Source: Mycteria americana
Taxonomy: Eukaryota > Chordata > Aves > Ciconiiformes > Ciconiidae
Assembly (NCBI RefSeq): GCF_035582795.1
Contig: NC_134367.1
Coordinates: 42,559,062-42,623,061, forward strand
Direction: 5' to 3'
DNA length: 64,000 nucleotides
The notes under the pieces were generated by a model. The model was not told the DNA's origin and did not search any database. It worked only from the letters and a program-made list of their open reading frames with translations. Below are positions 35,501-48,200 of the stretch, piece after piece. Numbering within the stretch: position 1 is the first letter of the stretch; every line of letters starts with the position of its first letter. The translations under genes were made by a program, and so were the position numbers.

Positions 35501-37780
35501 TGATGATATACTAGGTAGAAGGATTAAGGAATATACATCTTGAAGGCTCCCTCCATGCTCGCTCCCCCATAGGAGAGTATTTCATTTCCTCTTTTTATTT
35601 TTTTCCTTGATACACTGCCAATGTGTACAAATAAAGGGCTTGATCTTGCCTGCCAATGTGTGATGTACCCCAATGTACATCTCTGGAAAATTAGCTTGCA
35701 TATATGCAAACTCAACAGGAAAGGTGTTGTGTATCAGGGACATGACTGCATTCAATGACTGTTATAAATCAGAGTGCTTGGTGTGTCTTTGCTGGACACA
35801 TTCTCATTTATCAAGGTGATTTTTAAACCTGTGCCTAATTCCCATGCGTGAGAAATGGGAATTCATTGAAATCTCTTGCAATGCCTTGTTCTGGCTTTAG
35901 ATTTTCTTTCCAACACTCCTGTTCACCTTCAAACCTACTTGAACATGAACATAAATGATAGACTACAAGGCACTGGGTTTATTGCCTTCCCATTGATCAC
36001 TGATGGGCTGTTACAACTCCTGCCATCACATGAACAGCTCAAAATGGCACAGTCAGACCCCAAGTTTTCCTTGTTGCTCTCATGAAGTGGAGAAAGAGTT
36101 CAAAGAGACACCAGAAGGCCTTCACAGCCTTGGCTGAAGGACCACTAGTGACCACAGCTAAACAGAACAGCCCCATGCGAAGCGGCAAGCAGGATTTAAG
36201 AGAGAAACTGAGGAAACAACAGTCTCTTCAAGATCAGCTGGAAATGTTTATGAAGTCAGGCTGCCATTTGCACCTCTGGCTCAGGATGAAAAACGAGCAT
36301 AAAAGCTGTGCAGAATTACCTTTTTCCTAGTCCTACAGAAGGACAGACAGACACACTGGCAAACTCCGAAAGCCAAGAAGAAAAAGTGGCATATTTCAAA
36401 GAGCTAATTACAATTTCTTTCCCTTGGAGATTAATCCACTGACTGTAATTAAGCTCCCTCTATTTTTGAGATCTTGGCAAGATCTAAGAAAAGCGCGAGC
36501 GAGAGAGAGAGTGCCCTTGCTAGCCAAGCAGATTTTTTACTAAGTTCTATCAACCCTAATTAATAGACCTTTGTGTAAGACCAACGAGAAATCAGATTTC
36601 CAATAGAGCTGAATCAAATGGCCTTGGCTACCTCTGCACACACAGTTTGTTAGGAGCCAGGCCACAGCCGGGATTTACACATTCAGAGGATGAAAAGGAG
36701 GCGTAGGGGGGAGGCAGGATGAACAAGCTCCCCCCACCCCAACTCCTTCTTCTCCTTTGCTGCTGCTTTGTTCTGTTTGTAATCTTACCAGATGGCTAAG
36801 GCAGCCTAGAGAAGAGATTGCCTGAAACAGGCAGGTGATGAGGCCAGCAGCGGGGACTCCGGCAGCGACTGAAGAAACTGATACAGCTCTCTAACCCTTG
36901 CTGCTAGCAAAGTGCTGTGTTATTCTTCTTTTGCTTGTGGCTACGTTGCATTTTGTGCCTTTCTGATGGCCAGGAAGGATGCTAGAAGCCAGATCCTCAT
37001 CTGGCACAAGTGAGGACAGCATCACTAACGTCTGTAGAGTGTGACTGATCTACACTAGCTGCAGATTTCTAGCTAGCCCTTAATTTCTACAGACCCCAGC
37101 TCTGCTCTTCTCCTTATGGCTTCTCCTATGAGTATGCAGGCATGCTCCTCTCAGAACAGGGAGGACCTAGCCCTTTCCCACAGCTGTACCTGGCAGACAA
37201 CGTGTTTTTCTTTCCAACCACACCAGGGTAATGCTACGGGCAAACAGTGGTGCAACAGAGACCGAACTGGGTCACAGAGAGCATTCAGAGATCCCCAGAA
37301 ATCTCGAGAGAGAATATTGACTGTGCCAACACCACCCTCAAGAGCAGACTTGACTGTTTTCCATATTGCAAGTCTATAAGCGCAGCCCCTGCCTGGGTTC
37401 AAGGTGTGCTCCCCGCAGCAGCTGCAGGGACCACGCTTGCCTCAGCTTGCTCCGTGGGCTAGGATGCTCCCAGGTGCATGCAAACAGGCCAAGGGCAAGC
37501 TATTTGCAAGGCAGCTGTATGGACTGAAAGTGGGTGGGATGCGGGGCAAATTATGTTCACTCTGGAGCTGGTTTTCAAAGCCACCAGGTCTGTTCATGTT
37601 CAGTGATCCTTTGTAATATAGATCAAAAACATGGCACTGCCAGGAAAGGTTGAAGCAGCTCATTCTCCATTTCCATTGCAGCTCCCAGCAATTTGGTGTG
37701 AAGAATTAGCCCTTTAAGAAAAAAAAAACCTGTCAGGTATTTAATTCACTGCAATATATATTCTGACCTTATTCTCCTGA
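32595..37780. other. Non-coding DNA, no gene seen
   Basis: About 5.2 kb, mostly AT-rich, with an (AAT)n run at 33,775-33,790. A lysine/glutamine-rich 82-codon frame at 36,082-36,330 resembles no family I know. No exon signals were convincing. Confidence 0.45.
33775..33790. repeat. (AAT)5 microsatellite
   Basis: Five AAT units followed by AAAATC. Confidence 0.7.
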
Positions 37781-37784
37781 GAGG

Positions 37785-37850
37785 TAATAGTGAAAATCCT
37801 GTTGACTTGAATGGGAGCAGAATTGGGTCCTATTACTGCACTGATTAAGC
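37785..37850 (+). repeat. Sauropsid short repeat fragment
   Basis: CCTGTTGACTTGAATGGGAGCAGAATTGGGTCC matches the CCATTGACTTCAATGGGAGCAGGATTGGGCCC motif that occurs thousands of times in turtle and crocodilian genomes and as old copies in birds. The class is uncertain; called from recognition of the motif. Confidence 0.5.
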
Positions 37851-37854
37851 TGTA

Positions 37855-40365
37855 AGAGCAGAACAAGGCTGACAATGGTTTCCAGCTATTGTACAGTCAA
37901 AGACCCAACTTTGTCAGTTCTTTGGTTTGTGGATCGTAATGACATAAATTAAAGTACATTTAAAGTTCTAGTACTCACCCACAATGAATTAAACAACAAT
38001 AGAAAGCTTGTCTTTGTAGTTAAAAAAATAAACTGAAAGCCACAGAACAAAAGCTGAAATACCATAAAAATAAGGTAAGCATATTTTTTCATAGCTAAGC
38101 TTATATGCAGTATAAATATCTTTTGTCTGATTTTTTCTTTCTGAAGAATTAAGCATTGAATAAAAAAATGAAAGCAAAAATATTCTATTTCTTTTCTTAA
38201 TCCTTATTATAATTATCTTTTAATCCTTTTAAAAACTTTTTTTGGAATAGGATCTTACTAGTATCAATTTCTCGCTCTATATCATCATCAAATACTGCTA
38301 GGACTTTTTGTATATCTTTTAAAAGTGGGAGCACTTCTACTAGAAAAGTAGGAGTGTTTATTGGAACCAATAACTCTTGAAAAAAGATAAAGTTTGAACA
38401 CAGACATCTCATATAGGAGGTTTTTCTCTGGGAGTTTGAGAGCTTTCTTCTACAAATGCAGTGAGCAGGATGGGAAGAGCATTACCAGTTCTTTTGACCT
38501 CTACCACATGTCATATTTGCTTCTTACCTGTGGTCTCCTTGAAGTGGGAGCTACCAGACCTTCTACAAAGGGAAGTTAAAGGTCTTAAGAAAAAGCTGAC
38601 CATCTTCCAAAAGGCCAGAAATAAGAAAGCTTTTCTGAAAAGTTTCCTCGGTCTGGCCAGTATTATGGCAAATCTTTCAAGCTTTGGCAGTGCAGTTAAG
38701 TTACCCAGGGAACATGAGAAAAAAGAAAGACTGGCAATTTGTCATGACCAGAAGCAGAAGAACCGGAACGTTATCGTCACATCTGGAGGTATCGAATCAC
38801 CACCAGGTGCTGAATCAGACATCTGAATGAAGAACCGGCAAGAACCAACTGGAAGAGAGGACATGCAGGTGGTGGAGTAGGAAACTGAGAAATGCTGCTC
38901 GTCTCTAGCTGGGCAAACCTCAGAAAAGCCCATAAGGGCCTCCCGGCTGTTCCCAGTCAGGTCAGATGATGCAGACGGTCGTCTCTGCAATGCCAACCCG
39001 GTGGGGCTGGCAGTGCATATGGCTCTTGGAGGCACAGGAGGATCCCACAGCAGTTTTCTGCTTTCCAGAAGTGAAGGGCATCATCACAATAATAAAGGAC
39101 ACTCACGTGGGGCATCCCAGACTGGTGTATTTGGTGGGGATCTACACTGGTGACATAAGTTTCACCTAAGGCACTGTCCATTAAGGGCATTGCTACTTTT
39201 TAGACTGTTACAGATCATGACCAGGCTCTCTGAAAGGTTATAGGCTACACTTTCAAGTGGTGAATTAAAGAGATGTTGGTGTTGGCGAGCATCTATTAAA
39301 GTGCATCTAATCTTACGTGCTCTTAATCTTTCTATATAATGTGCAGTAAAACTGCATTATCACGTGCACCCTTCCCTTGGGACACACCGACTAGACTCCT
39401 CTGGCCAGTAGCAACATTTCCTGTGTTGCCAGAAATGACGAATGATTTCTTAATGCAGAAGTGCCGTGGCTTCACTGCAGTCACAAAAGCAGATTAAATT
39501 AGTATTGACCTCCGTGCTGCAGTAGCTGCGTGGGTATCAGTAGAATGTATGACAGCTCTGCATACCGGTTCTCATTCTGCTTGAAGAAGATGAGATCATC
39601 ACTGACCTAAAAATTGGCAGCTGCCCCTGCACCAGTGAAAGCAGCCTGGTTTCATTGACCTTGTAAAGAAAGTACCAACATCTATCACGTATATTTGGAA
39701 CTTCAAAAGGGAGAGTTTTCCAAAAACTCAAACCTTTTGCTGGCATAACTGATTTGCAATGTGGGAAGCATTACCTCAAACTGAGGATTGTTTCGTGCTA
39801 TCCTACTGGTATCCCTCAGCCTTGATTCTGCAGTAAGTCGGGGAAGTTGTGCTGCTGGAAAGATTTCCAGGCTGAAAGGATGGATGGACAATGAAGCTAA
39901 CAACTGTAAATAATGCACAGTGATGTGGAGAGCTAAAGGAATCACTCACATAGCTTGGGACTAAATAGCTAAAGGCAATAAGATGGTATTTTTGTCATAT
40001 TAGGAATAAAAAATTTGTAGGTCAGGTAAGGGTCCACTGCTGCTTGCAAATGGCGGATGTGTAAATCAGATCTCGAAAAGGCAAATATTTTCAAAGAGAT
40101 TTTTGTGCTGTAGGTGGGGTGGAGCACGAGGATATGCCCGGTTCAGATGAAGTTATAGCCAGAAGTGGAAACCTTTCATGTACAGAAAAAAGTGCATGAA
40201 GCAGCATCTGCTAAAGATCAAAATTTTCAAATCAGCCTGTTCAGATTACGCATAGCTAAGAGGCTGAAAGGAGTGAGTCAGGGTGCTCAGAGCCTGAAAA
40301 AACTTGGATGCTTAGGCGAGGAGTGAGCAGTGTGATTGAGGGAAGTATAAGACCCTGACGAAGAC
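37855..40365. other. Non-coding DNA apart from the frame at 38.2 kb
   Basis: A second frame of 121 codons on the plus strand (38,461-38,826), lysine-rich with QREVKGLKKKLTIFQKARNKK in its middle, was noted but not recognised. The rest is unremarkable AT-rich DNA. Confidence 0.4.
38197..38412 (-). pseudogene. AT-rich 71-codon frame, possible transposase remnant
   Basis: This minus-strand frame encodes 71 residues whose last 55 (from LVPINTPTFLVEVL on) look unusually protein-like for such AT-rich DNA: an amphipathic segment VEVLPLLKDIQKVLAVFDDD, then acidic and lysine-rich stretches. The pattern loosely resembles the central part of hAT-family transposases, where a LLEDI-x-VLKPF-x-E-x2-E-I stretch is followed by a TSK/TSS-x-I-x5-KGLK-type segment. 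No RNase H catalytic residues or zinc finger are present, and no continuation could be joined on either side. It could equally be a chance frame. No function is claimed. Confidence 0.25.
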
Positions 40366-40369
40366 CTTG

Positions 40370-41180
40370 GTCAAAATAATAGAACAGTGAATTCAGGACT
40401 CTACAAACAATAAACTAAGCTCTAGTTACATCTAAAATTATAGTAAATGCCAGTCAGTATGGTTTCAGGGATGGTATGTCTCATCACACAAACCTGTTAC
40501 CCTTTTTTGAGAGGATTACTGGCCCGCAGATCTGCGTCGATATGTACGCTTATACTTCTCAAAGCCATTTGACTTAATACTGCATTATCTTTTGATTGAA
40601 AAACTTGCACAGAATGAGGAGCACTTTCTTGGAAAGTGGTACTGAACAGAAGGACACAGGGGTCATTGCAAATAATTACCCAGCCACAAGCACTTAACGC
40701 AAAAATTGGCCAATGCAACCCATAGATGTATAATAAGGGAGTATGAAGTAAAAGAAGGAAAGTGATTTTGAATTAATGACTGCTATTACAATACTTTGTC
40801 CACTTCTCATTTTCATGCTTCAAGAAAGATGTGAAATACTGCAGAGAATTCAAAGGACAGCTACAAAAATGACCCAAGGGCTGGAAGACAAGCCCCAAAA
40901 ATAAGGCTTATGCAGGCTGAGAGGTGACTTGATCTGTGTTTATAGATATTTACACAGAGAAATGAGATCTAGGGCAATGTTTTAATGTCATATATAAAAA
41001 CGTAACAAGATCCAATATCTGTAAGCTGAAGTTAAATGAATTCAACCTTGAAATAAAACCAGCTTCCTAGCAGTGGTGGTAAATGAATATTGAAATAGCT
41101 TACCACAATGGTGGTGGGCCTGACATTGCTTCATGTCTTTAGGATGAGATCAGTTGCCTTTCTGAATGATGTGTCTTTAT
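40370..41180 (+). mobile_element. CR1 LINE fragment, sense, RT to 3' region
   Basis: GTCAGTATGGTTTCAGGG and CACACAAACCTGTTACCCTTTTTTGA (40,451-40,511) correspond to the CR1 segment AGTCAGCATGGATTT...AACCTGATTACCTTTTTTGA. The frame at 40,553-40,609 reads YFSKPFDLILHYLLIEKLA, matching RT motif A FSKAFDxVxHxxLLEKLA. After an internal deletion, the later part of the element follows: AGAAAGATGTGAAATACTGCAGAGAATTCAAAGGACAGCTACAAAAATGA, GGCTGAGAGGTGACTTGATC, and CTAGCAGTGGTGGTAAATGAATATTGAAATAGCTTACCACAATGG. The order is that of a 5'-truncated CR1 in plus orientation. It is full of indels and not functional. Confidence 0.8.
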
Positions 41181-41705
41181 CGCGCTACTGACAGAAACTC
41201 TATAGTGATACAGCCATTTCTGGCTTTGGGAAGGAGGAGGCTGAGCCCCACACCTGAGATCGACCGGAGCTGTGATGGAGGCAGGGTGAGGAGGGATGAG
41301 GCTCTTGGGTGACACGAAGGGTTGAGAGTCAGGTCAGTAACTCAGGGCTGTGCAGCAGGGGCAGAAGTTTGCTGCTGGGCACATCTGGGCATTACCCTCG
41401 ATTACTTCCTTTCCACAGTGTTGGCCACAGGCATTGGGGGAAATCGGTATTTTTCCTGCATTGGGCCTGTGGCTGAGAGTCTGAAGGCTTAATTTAAGTT
41501 TTTAGGCCTTATCTTGCTCCCATTATTTAGGCTACATAAGGTTTATATACAGGACAAAATTATTCTTATTATAAGGAATGTTAAGGAGCTAAACCAAGAT
41601 AACTTCTAAGTGATGATAAACTTCCTGAGTGGAAGTTAAAAAAAAAAAAAAAGTTTTGACAACCATCTGTAAAGCATGGACCTGCCTGATTCGGACCAGG
41701 GAGCA

Positions 41706-42211
41706 CAGTGGTTTTCACAGGCTGGCCTGAGGGCCATCCATGCAAGCAAGCCAAGGCTCAGTTTTATGCTGCAACTAAGCTGATGCAGCCAATGCCTTGA
41801 AAATGCCCTGCTACCTCTGGCCCTTTGTGGTCCCACAGCTCCCCGCACCGCTACCAAGTGCGGTTTGCTGACCTGGCCCTGCAGTGACCTGGCTGGGGCA
41901 GAAAGCCAGCAGGAAACTAACCCCAGAAGACAAGGTGAGCTGCTGCCTGCTGGTTCAGCTCCTGTGCTGGAGGACCCTGGCCTCGTATGAACGCCAGCGC
42001 CCTAGAGGAAAGAGGACACAAGTAACTGATGGGGATGATGATGAGGTGGAGGACCACTCATTTTGGCGATGATTTGCTTTAGGTGTGATGTCAGGTTATG
42101 CTCAAAAGCCACCTGAGTTCCCCCATGCCACCTACTAACCTCAGAAGAAGACCTTGCTGTCACAGGGAAGATGTTCAAGGCCCACAGTTCAAGGAAGGTT
42201 GAGAACAACTG
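41706..42211. mobile_element. Probable non-autonomous hAT element with decayed TIRs
   Basis: The left end CAGTGGTTTTCACAGGCTGG (41,706-41,725) and the right end, in reverse complement CAGTTGTTCTCAACCTTCC (42,193-42,211), both resemble the CAGTGGTTCTCAACC terminal inverted repeat of Charlie/MER5-like hAT transposons. The enclosed 506 bp has no transposase coding and includes a (GAT)n stretch. The flanking 8-bp sequences do not match each other, so no target-site duplication is visible and the call rests on the ends only. Confidence 0.4.
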
Positions 42212-42214
42212 GAG

Positions 42215-45200
42215 TAGGTGATATCATCCTGTCCTTTCCAGTCCGACTTGGCGTGTTTCTGCAGTAAGACGGAAAAACATCAGGCGACAGAAGGACGATG
42301 AGAGCAGAGGCAACAGTACGTTATGTCACATCAAATATGGAAACGTTTAGCCTCAGCTGTTGGAAATGGTACCAAATAGCACTTGTTCCAGTCTCCACTG
42401 ACTGGTGTGTTGTGGACAGAACTGGCTCAGCTAACTGGGCTCTTCAGGGGTGTCTCCGAACAGCTCTGCTTTCTTCTATTATTTCTGTGTTTCGATGGTG
42501 TTTGTGTTCCATATGTAATGAAAAAATACCCTTTCTAAATCAAAATCACTGTTAAACAGTTTATTATGCAAATGGCCTGTGTTTTTACAGACAGCATTCT
42601 CTAGTCCTGAGATGGCCAGATTATTGATACCAAGATTTAAAAAAGAAAAGAGAAATATCAAAACCTCAGATTAATACCTACAAGCAACGTGGTGTAATTA
42701 TTTAAAAGGCATTAAGACAGGTGTTAAAATTGAGAATAACCATCTTTTTGCTCAGTCACCACGTTCAGGATCGATCATGTCTTTGGACAATTCACGTAAA
42801 ACACTTTTTCTTCCCCTGTTCAAGGAGTGTGTGTGTGTTTTGAGGATAGGTATGCATATAGATTAGGTCAGGAGAGGACCTAATGGTCCTAGCAGACATA
42901 TAGGCTATCAGACATAGCCACAGTTGGATCTGCTCTGTTTGTCAGCAGTACTCATATATACATAAATGCACAAAGACACCTTACTCTGGGACAGTTTTCT
43001 ACCAGGATCATAAATTTATATTAGAGTACTTTTATTATAGTCTTCTTTTCTTGGCTTGAAAATATCAGAGTATAATTTAATCCTCCCTTCTCGCTGCCTC
43101 TCTTCGCTGTTGCTGCCCTGAAGAGAAGGAGCTTGCAGTAAGTAGTGGCCAGAAGATGCCCCGAGGACAGCACAGTCCCCCATAAATAGGAAATGAAACA
43201 GAAAGCTGCAATCATGAAAGAAGGGGCTAGGAAAGATTTTAATAACGTTCTTCAAAAGGTGGCTTGCGAACACTCACCACAATTTAATCCTTGAGCGTTT
43301 AAGTGCTCCTGAAACATTACATCTTTTAAAGGGGAAAAAAATACCTTTTTTCTCTAGTGTTTCTAAACCCCATGATTTTTTAGCAGTACATTTTCTTGTA
43401 AAGCCAGTACATGAGAAAGGGAAAACAGTCCACACCCCTTGCAAAAGATTTGCACCAACACCATCCCATGTGGTTTGTACTGACAGCGTCCCGTGCTGCT
43501 TGCGGTTGTTATTAGTGTTCCCTTCCTCGAGTCAGTCCGAGCAGCCCGTGGGCATGGACTGCTCTTGTCCAAAGGGCTGACCGGGAGACTGGTACAAGGC
43601 AAACGTTGCAGGTTTGGCTGTTTTACAATTTGCTGGTAAATCTGCATAGCCACATTATGCCTCCCGATATGACCAGACTTGCTGAGTAAAGGCTTGCTGT
43701 CTGAAAAATTACCTTCTAACCTTGAGCTTGCTGCTCTCCCAAGGACAGCACACGCTGCCTTTGAGGCAAGGGAGGCCAGTGGGCTATGGTGCCTTTCCCA
43801 GCCCTGAGGCAGACAGGGATCTGCAGCGGGAATTGCCCTGGAAGCTGGGCTCTGGACTCCTCTGGACTCCCAGCCCTGCAACACTGGGCACTGCAGGAAA
43901 GAAGAACCCTGCAGGAAAGGCACACGTTAAAATATCTGAGTGAAGAAAGACACTCTGCAGCGCAGGAAGCAAGCATGTACTGGTCAAGGAATTAGATTAC
44001 TCAAGGTGGTGACTCACCCAGTAACTATTCAGTGTTTGTGGTTAAAAGAGAAACCTTTGCCAGAGAATGACTAAAATCCATTGGCACGGGCTCTAAAGGA
44101 ATCATGACTGGGCCTAAATGACTGTGTACGCAAGTGAGTTATTTTTCCGCCCCTTTCCACTGAAGCAAGGCGGAGGATAAAAAAAATACACCATCCCTGT
44201 TTACGTAGGTTATTACAGCGCTGGAGTCGCCTCAGGGGGCCTTTCCAGCAGCCGCTGTCGCTGGGGCCAGGTTCAGGCTTACATTTCCCTGTTCAGGCTG
44301 GGCTGTGATTTTTGTGTTCATTTTAAAGGCTTGAGTTGGCAGTGTGCGGCTAGCTCCAGGGCATTCATTCTTGCTTCGTTGAATTGTATATAGGAGGAGA
44401 AAGAACAAATTCCAGGATCTTGCAGTTTTGCCACAGAAATGAAAAACAGAATGACTGGCTTTCGCAGGCTGCACCGGGGTAATCTGGGACTAATCTCAGC
44501 TCGATTGCTGCAAGCTGCTGAGGCTGGCAGTGGCTTGTCGCTCAGCATCTGGCAGGATCAAACCAAAGCCATCTCAAGTAACTCAGAGAAAGTACCACTA
44601 ATGTATGCAAAAAGCAAGAAGGACATGGAGTGATCGAGAGATAGACGAGATGCCTATTTTTCTTCCCACTGGTCTCCAAAGTTGTTTTCATGTTACCATT
44701 TTCTTTGTTTAATTCTGAGATCCCCAATGCCCTGATTTTTGTCCTCCCTACAGCCTAGCAAACCATATTTACTGTCTTTGTCAAAGGTCAGTGAAATATT
44801 TCAGTGGCACAGGCTGTCAGCAAAGATGCTTAGAAGAACTTGAGAGTATTTGGTTGCTTTTGTCAGATTTTTGTGGCTGTAAGGGAACTATGCAATAAGG
44901 CAATAGCCTGGCATGCACAGATACGTATTTCCCTCCAGTAAAGGTTAAAGCACAGCCCTGGCATCATTCAGAAAAGCCTTCCCACACCTGCTTTTCATTT
45001 CCTTTTGCTATTTCTGGTAAAGAAAATTGGAAGTGTTGCTATAGATTTGGGGTGTAGAAGGCCTTCTACACATTTTCTTTTTTCTTAAAGGCAAGCCTGG
45101 GATTAAATGAATGTTTAAGACTCAAAAAGATGAAACCAGAGAATTTCTGGAAGGAGGAGAAGAAAAGGGAAAAAAGCTTGCTCTCAGTTATTATTTTTTA

Positions 45201-48200
45201 CTACCGATCCAGCTGGGAAGCTCAAGTTGCCTTTAGTCCTTTTCAAACCTCTACTGTTTTTGCACCAGAAAATCCGCTGCTTGCTGGAGCTGCCCCTTTC
45301 TAGGGTTTAACATGGAAACAACAGAACAGCAGTCTGTTTTACAACAAGCCATTGAGCTTCCTGTAGAAACAAATTCCTTTCCAGCACTTTCTTCCCCTGC
45401 TAGCCAGTCAGCCTTTTGTTCTCTGTCTTTTCAAAGCTTGGCTGTGCTGCCTGAAGGAAAGGGGCTAGCCTAGCCAAATGCAGTTTTTCCCTGCTCCCCC
45501 CCACCCCGACTGCTACTCAGACACCCCCAGTAGATGCTGGCAGGAATGAGGGTGGTCTAAGTCCTCAGGGAGATCCTTGTTCATGTCTCCCCTTCTGCTG
45601 TTGCCACTTGGCTTCAGCAGGACCTTTGGGTGTGTTCTGTTTTTCTGGGTGGGATTTCTCAACCCCCCTGAGGGAGAGCAGCACCAAATTCCCAGAGGCC
45701 CTGGCAAAAGAAACTGCTGCCTCGATGGCTTTGTAAACAGTGCTGACGAAACCCTCAGAGCAACACTGCTTCTAAGTTCATATCTCACCCGAGTGTTCGG
45801 AGTATTTCCCCGGAACACGCAAAGCCCAGGCTTCACTCTTGTGGTGCCTCTTTTGGAGAAACATCTTTGAATGCTTGCTTCCCATGGGATCCCACCTCCC
45901 ACAACAGGGTATGGGCCATAACAACTGGAATGTCCTTAATGAAGGAGGTTGAGACTCATCCAAAGTGGTCATAGTTTGGCAGCGAGGGCAGCCTGTGAAC
46001 ATGGTGGGTGTCCTGGATTCATAACCCGCTCCCATCAGATGTGCGGGGCTGCGAGCACAGCTGCTCTCCCCAGCCAGTGCTCTGTTTGTGGGCGAATGGG
46101 CATACACAGCTGGGACGGAGCAGGAAAGCTGTTTGCCTCCTGTAAGAAATGCCTGGGCAAGTTTTGGCAGCTAGCTCCAGACGAGAATCCCAAACGGAGC
46201 AAAGGACGTAGCTGTCTTGGAGGGTCTTTGCCTCGTCTGCTCTCACCGCTAATGGCCACCCATTTTCCCACAGCTGGTTGCTCACTCCCCACTCACCTTG
46301 CCAGCTTTTCAAGAACCCACTCTTGGGCTTTTCATCCTCTGCGTGCAGCCTGTGGGGAACGCGGGTTTCTGCCCTGGGGCTACGTTTCCTACTGATCTGA
46401 ACCGCTAAGTCACGCAGCACTGAGTCACGAGGAGATTTTGCCTCGGGTGCGCCGGTGCCCTCAGGCATGTTTGTAGATCTCATCCTGTGACTCCAACCTC
46501 CTCTTTTCCTGACAATGCTTTTGCTCCTCCAGGGTTTTTGGTCAAACGATAATGTTGTGATGTTTGTGCCCGTAAGTGCCATTTTGAATACATGTGAACG
46601 TGCAGATTTGAGTGTTTCGTTTTGAGATATGGATGAGACGATCTCGATCTCCAGAGGTCTCTGCCTACTTCAGCATCTCTGTGTGATTCGGGGTGTGGGA
46701 TTTTATACACAGAGTGACATTCCTGCCCTTCCTGCTCTCCCCACTCTTAAATCCCTTTTGGTGCCTCTCCGTGCTTTTGCACTCCATTAAGGTTATTAGC
46801 AGATACTTAGGAAGAGTGTAGTTTGGCCTACCCACTCTGAAAGCATCTCATCTAAATGGGAACTTTATAGGCAGGTCTCAAACCTCACAGGTCAGTTTAG
46901 TGTTTTCCAGACACTGCACGTTCTCTTTTAGCATTCATAAAGCAGACCGACTCCATCACTTTATCTCACGGCTCGGGAAGGCAATCTCTCTGCTTGCTAA
47001 TATCCTTATTTTAACATGTAGGACAGAATCACAATTGCTGTATACAAAGAGTGAAACCGAAGATGACGGGCCTTGAAAAAATGAGCAGGATCTGGTCCTG
47101 CGCAGCACTGCGCTTAGCTCCAGGGAAAGCAGGAAGGATGCAGAAAAGCAATCTCCACTGAGGCATTCCTTTACTACACGTTTTTGTATCTCATCTTTAT
47201 TCTCTGTCAGGGTTTTTTCCACCTTCTTTAAACCACAGTGAATCGAGTGTGCTCCTTTGAAAGAAACATGCAATTGTTAATCGGTATATGTTATGCATAA
47301 AGAAATGTAACAGCCAAAGCTTTTCACTTTGGCAGTATCAAATTCTCCTGATTTACCCATGGTCTCTCTTTTTTTTTTGGTAATACATGCAGAAAGTGCT
47401 CTAACATCCTCATCACCGTAAGGATTCAGACTTAAAACAACAACCCCATCCTTTCTGCCTTTGGCACTATTTGCTGATTAACCATCTGCTGTCATCAAAG
47501 TCCTGGTGAAGAAATGTGTACTCCGCAGTGCCGACTGAGCGGGCGGTGTTTGGCAATACCAAAGCGTGGAAATACCCAAAGCAGCGTCCGTGCAAAGACT
47601 GGAGCCCCAGGCAGCTTTTTCCCAGAAAGCCGAGGCAAGTGCCCAGAACTCCAGGTGCCGCAAAGGTGATGGGCACCACCACTGTTCGCCTTGGCTGCGC
47701 TTCCCAGACGCAATGCTTTCCTCATGGGGTGCCCCACGCAATTAATCTTGCTTTGGTTCAAACCTCCTTGCATATTACTGGGGTATCACATCAGTTTCTG
47801 TGTTCAGCCTTTCAATAAATAACCTTTGCAGGAAATAATTGCTGTGAATATAAATGATGTGCTGTCTATCTGCCCTAAATTTTTAGGAGGAAAGATTACT
47901 AAACAATCAGGAATGGCACCTGGTCAAGAACACTCCTTTGTGCTGATGAAGAAGCAAAAGTGCCGTGTTTGAAAGAGAGCCGACCTCCTGCAGCAGAGTG
48001 TTGCTGCTCCTTTGCTTCAGGTGCTTGTTGGTTTTAATTTGCTGTGGTGCTCTTAACTCATTATTTTCTATAAGAACATAACTGCCATTTGACCTAGTGA
48101 TGCTAGTCTAGGCAGAATAATAATAACAACATCACATCCAGCGTACCATGATAATACTTTACATAAAGACTCTGTATCAAGAGAGACCCCAAAAAACAAC

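Noticed and set aside
38461-38826. A lysine-rich 121-codon plus-strand frame considered as a processed pseudogene.
   Set aside because: No known protein is recognised, no poly-A tail or target duplication is visible, and the frame lacks domain-like organisation.
42853-42910. GGAGAGGACCTAATGGTCCTAGC, considered as a further CR1 3' end.
   Set aside because: Too short, and partly explained by a local palindrome (GGACCTAATGGTCC); no flanking CR1 sequence.
43363-43923. A 186-codon minus-strand frame.
   Set aside because: Random composition, rival frames on the other strand, no domain or splice context.
46019-46582. A 187-codon minus-strand frame in a GC-rich patch.
   Set aside because: It overlaps other frames of similar length on both strands (for example 45,949-46,395 plus), has no recognisable domain and no convincing splice context.
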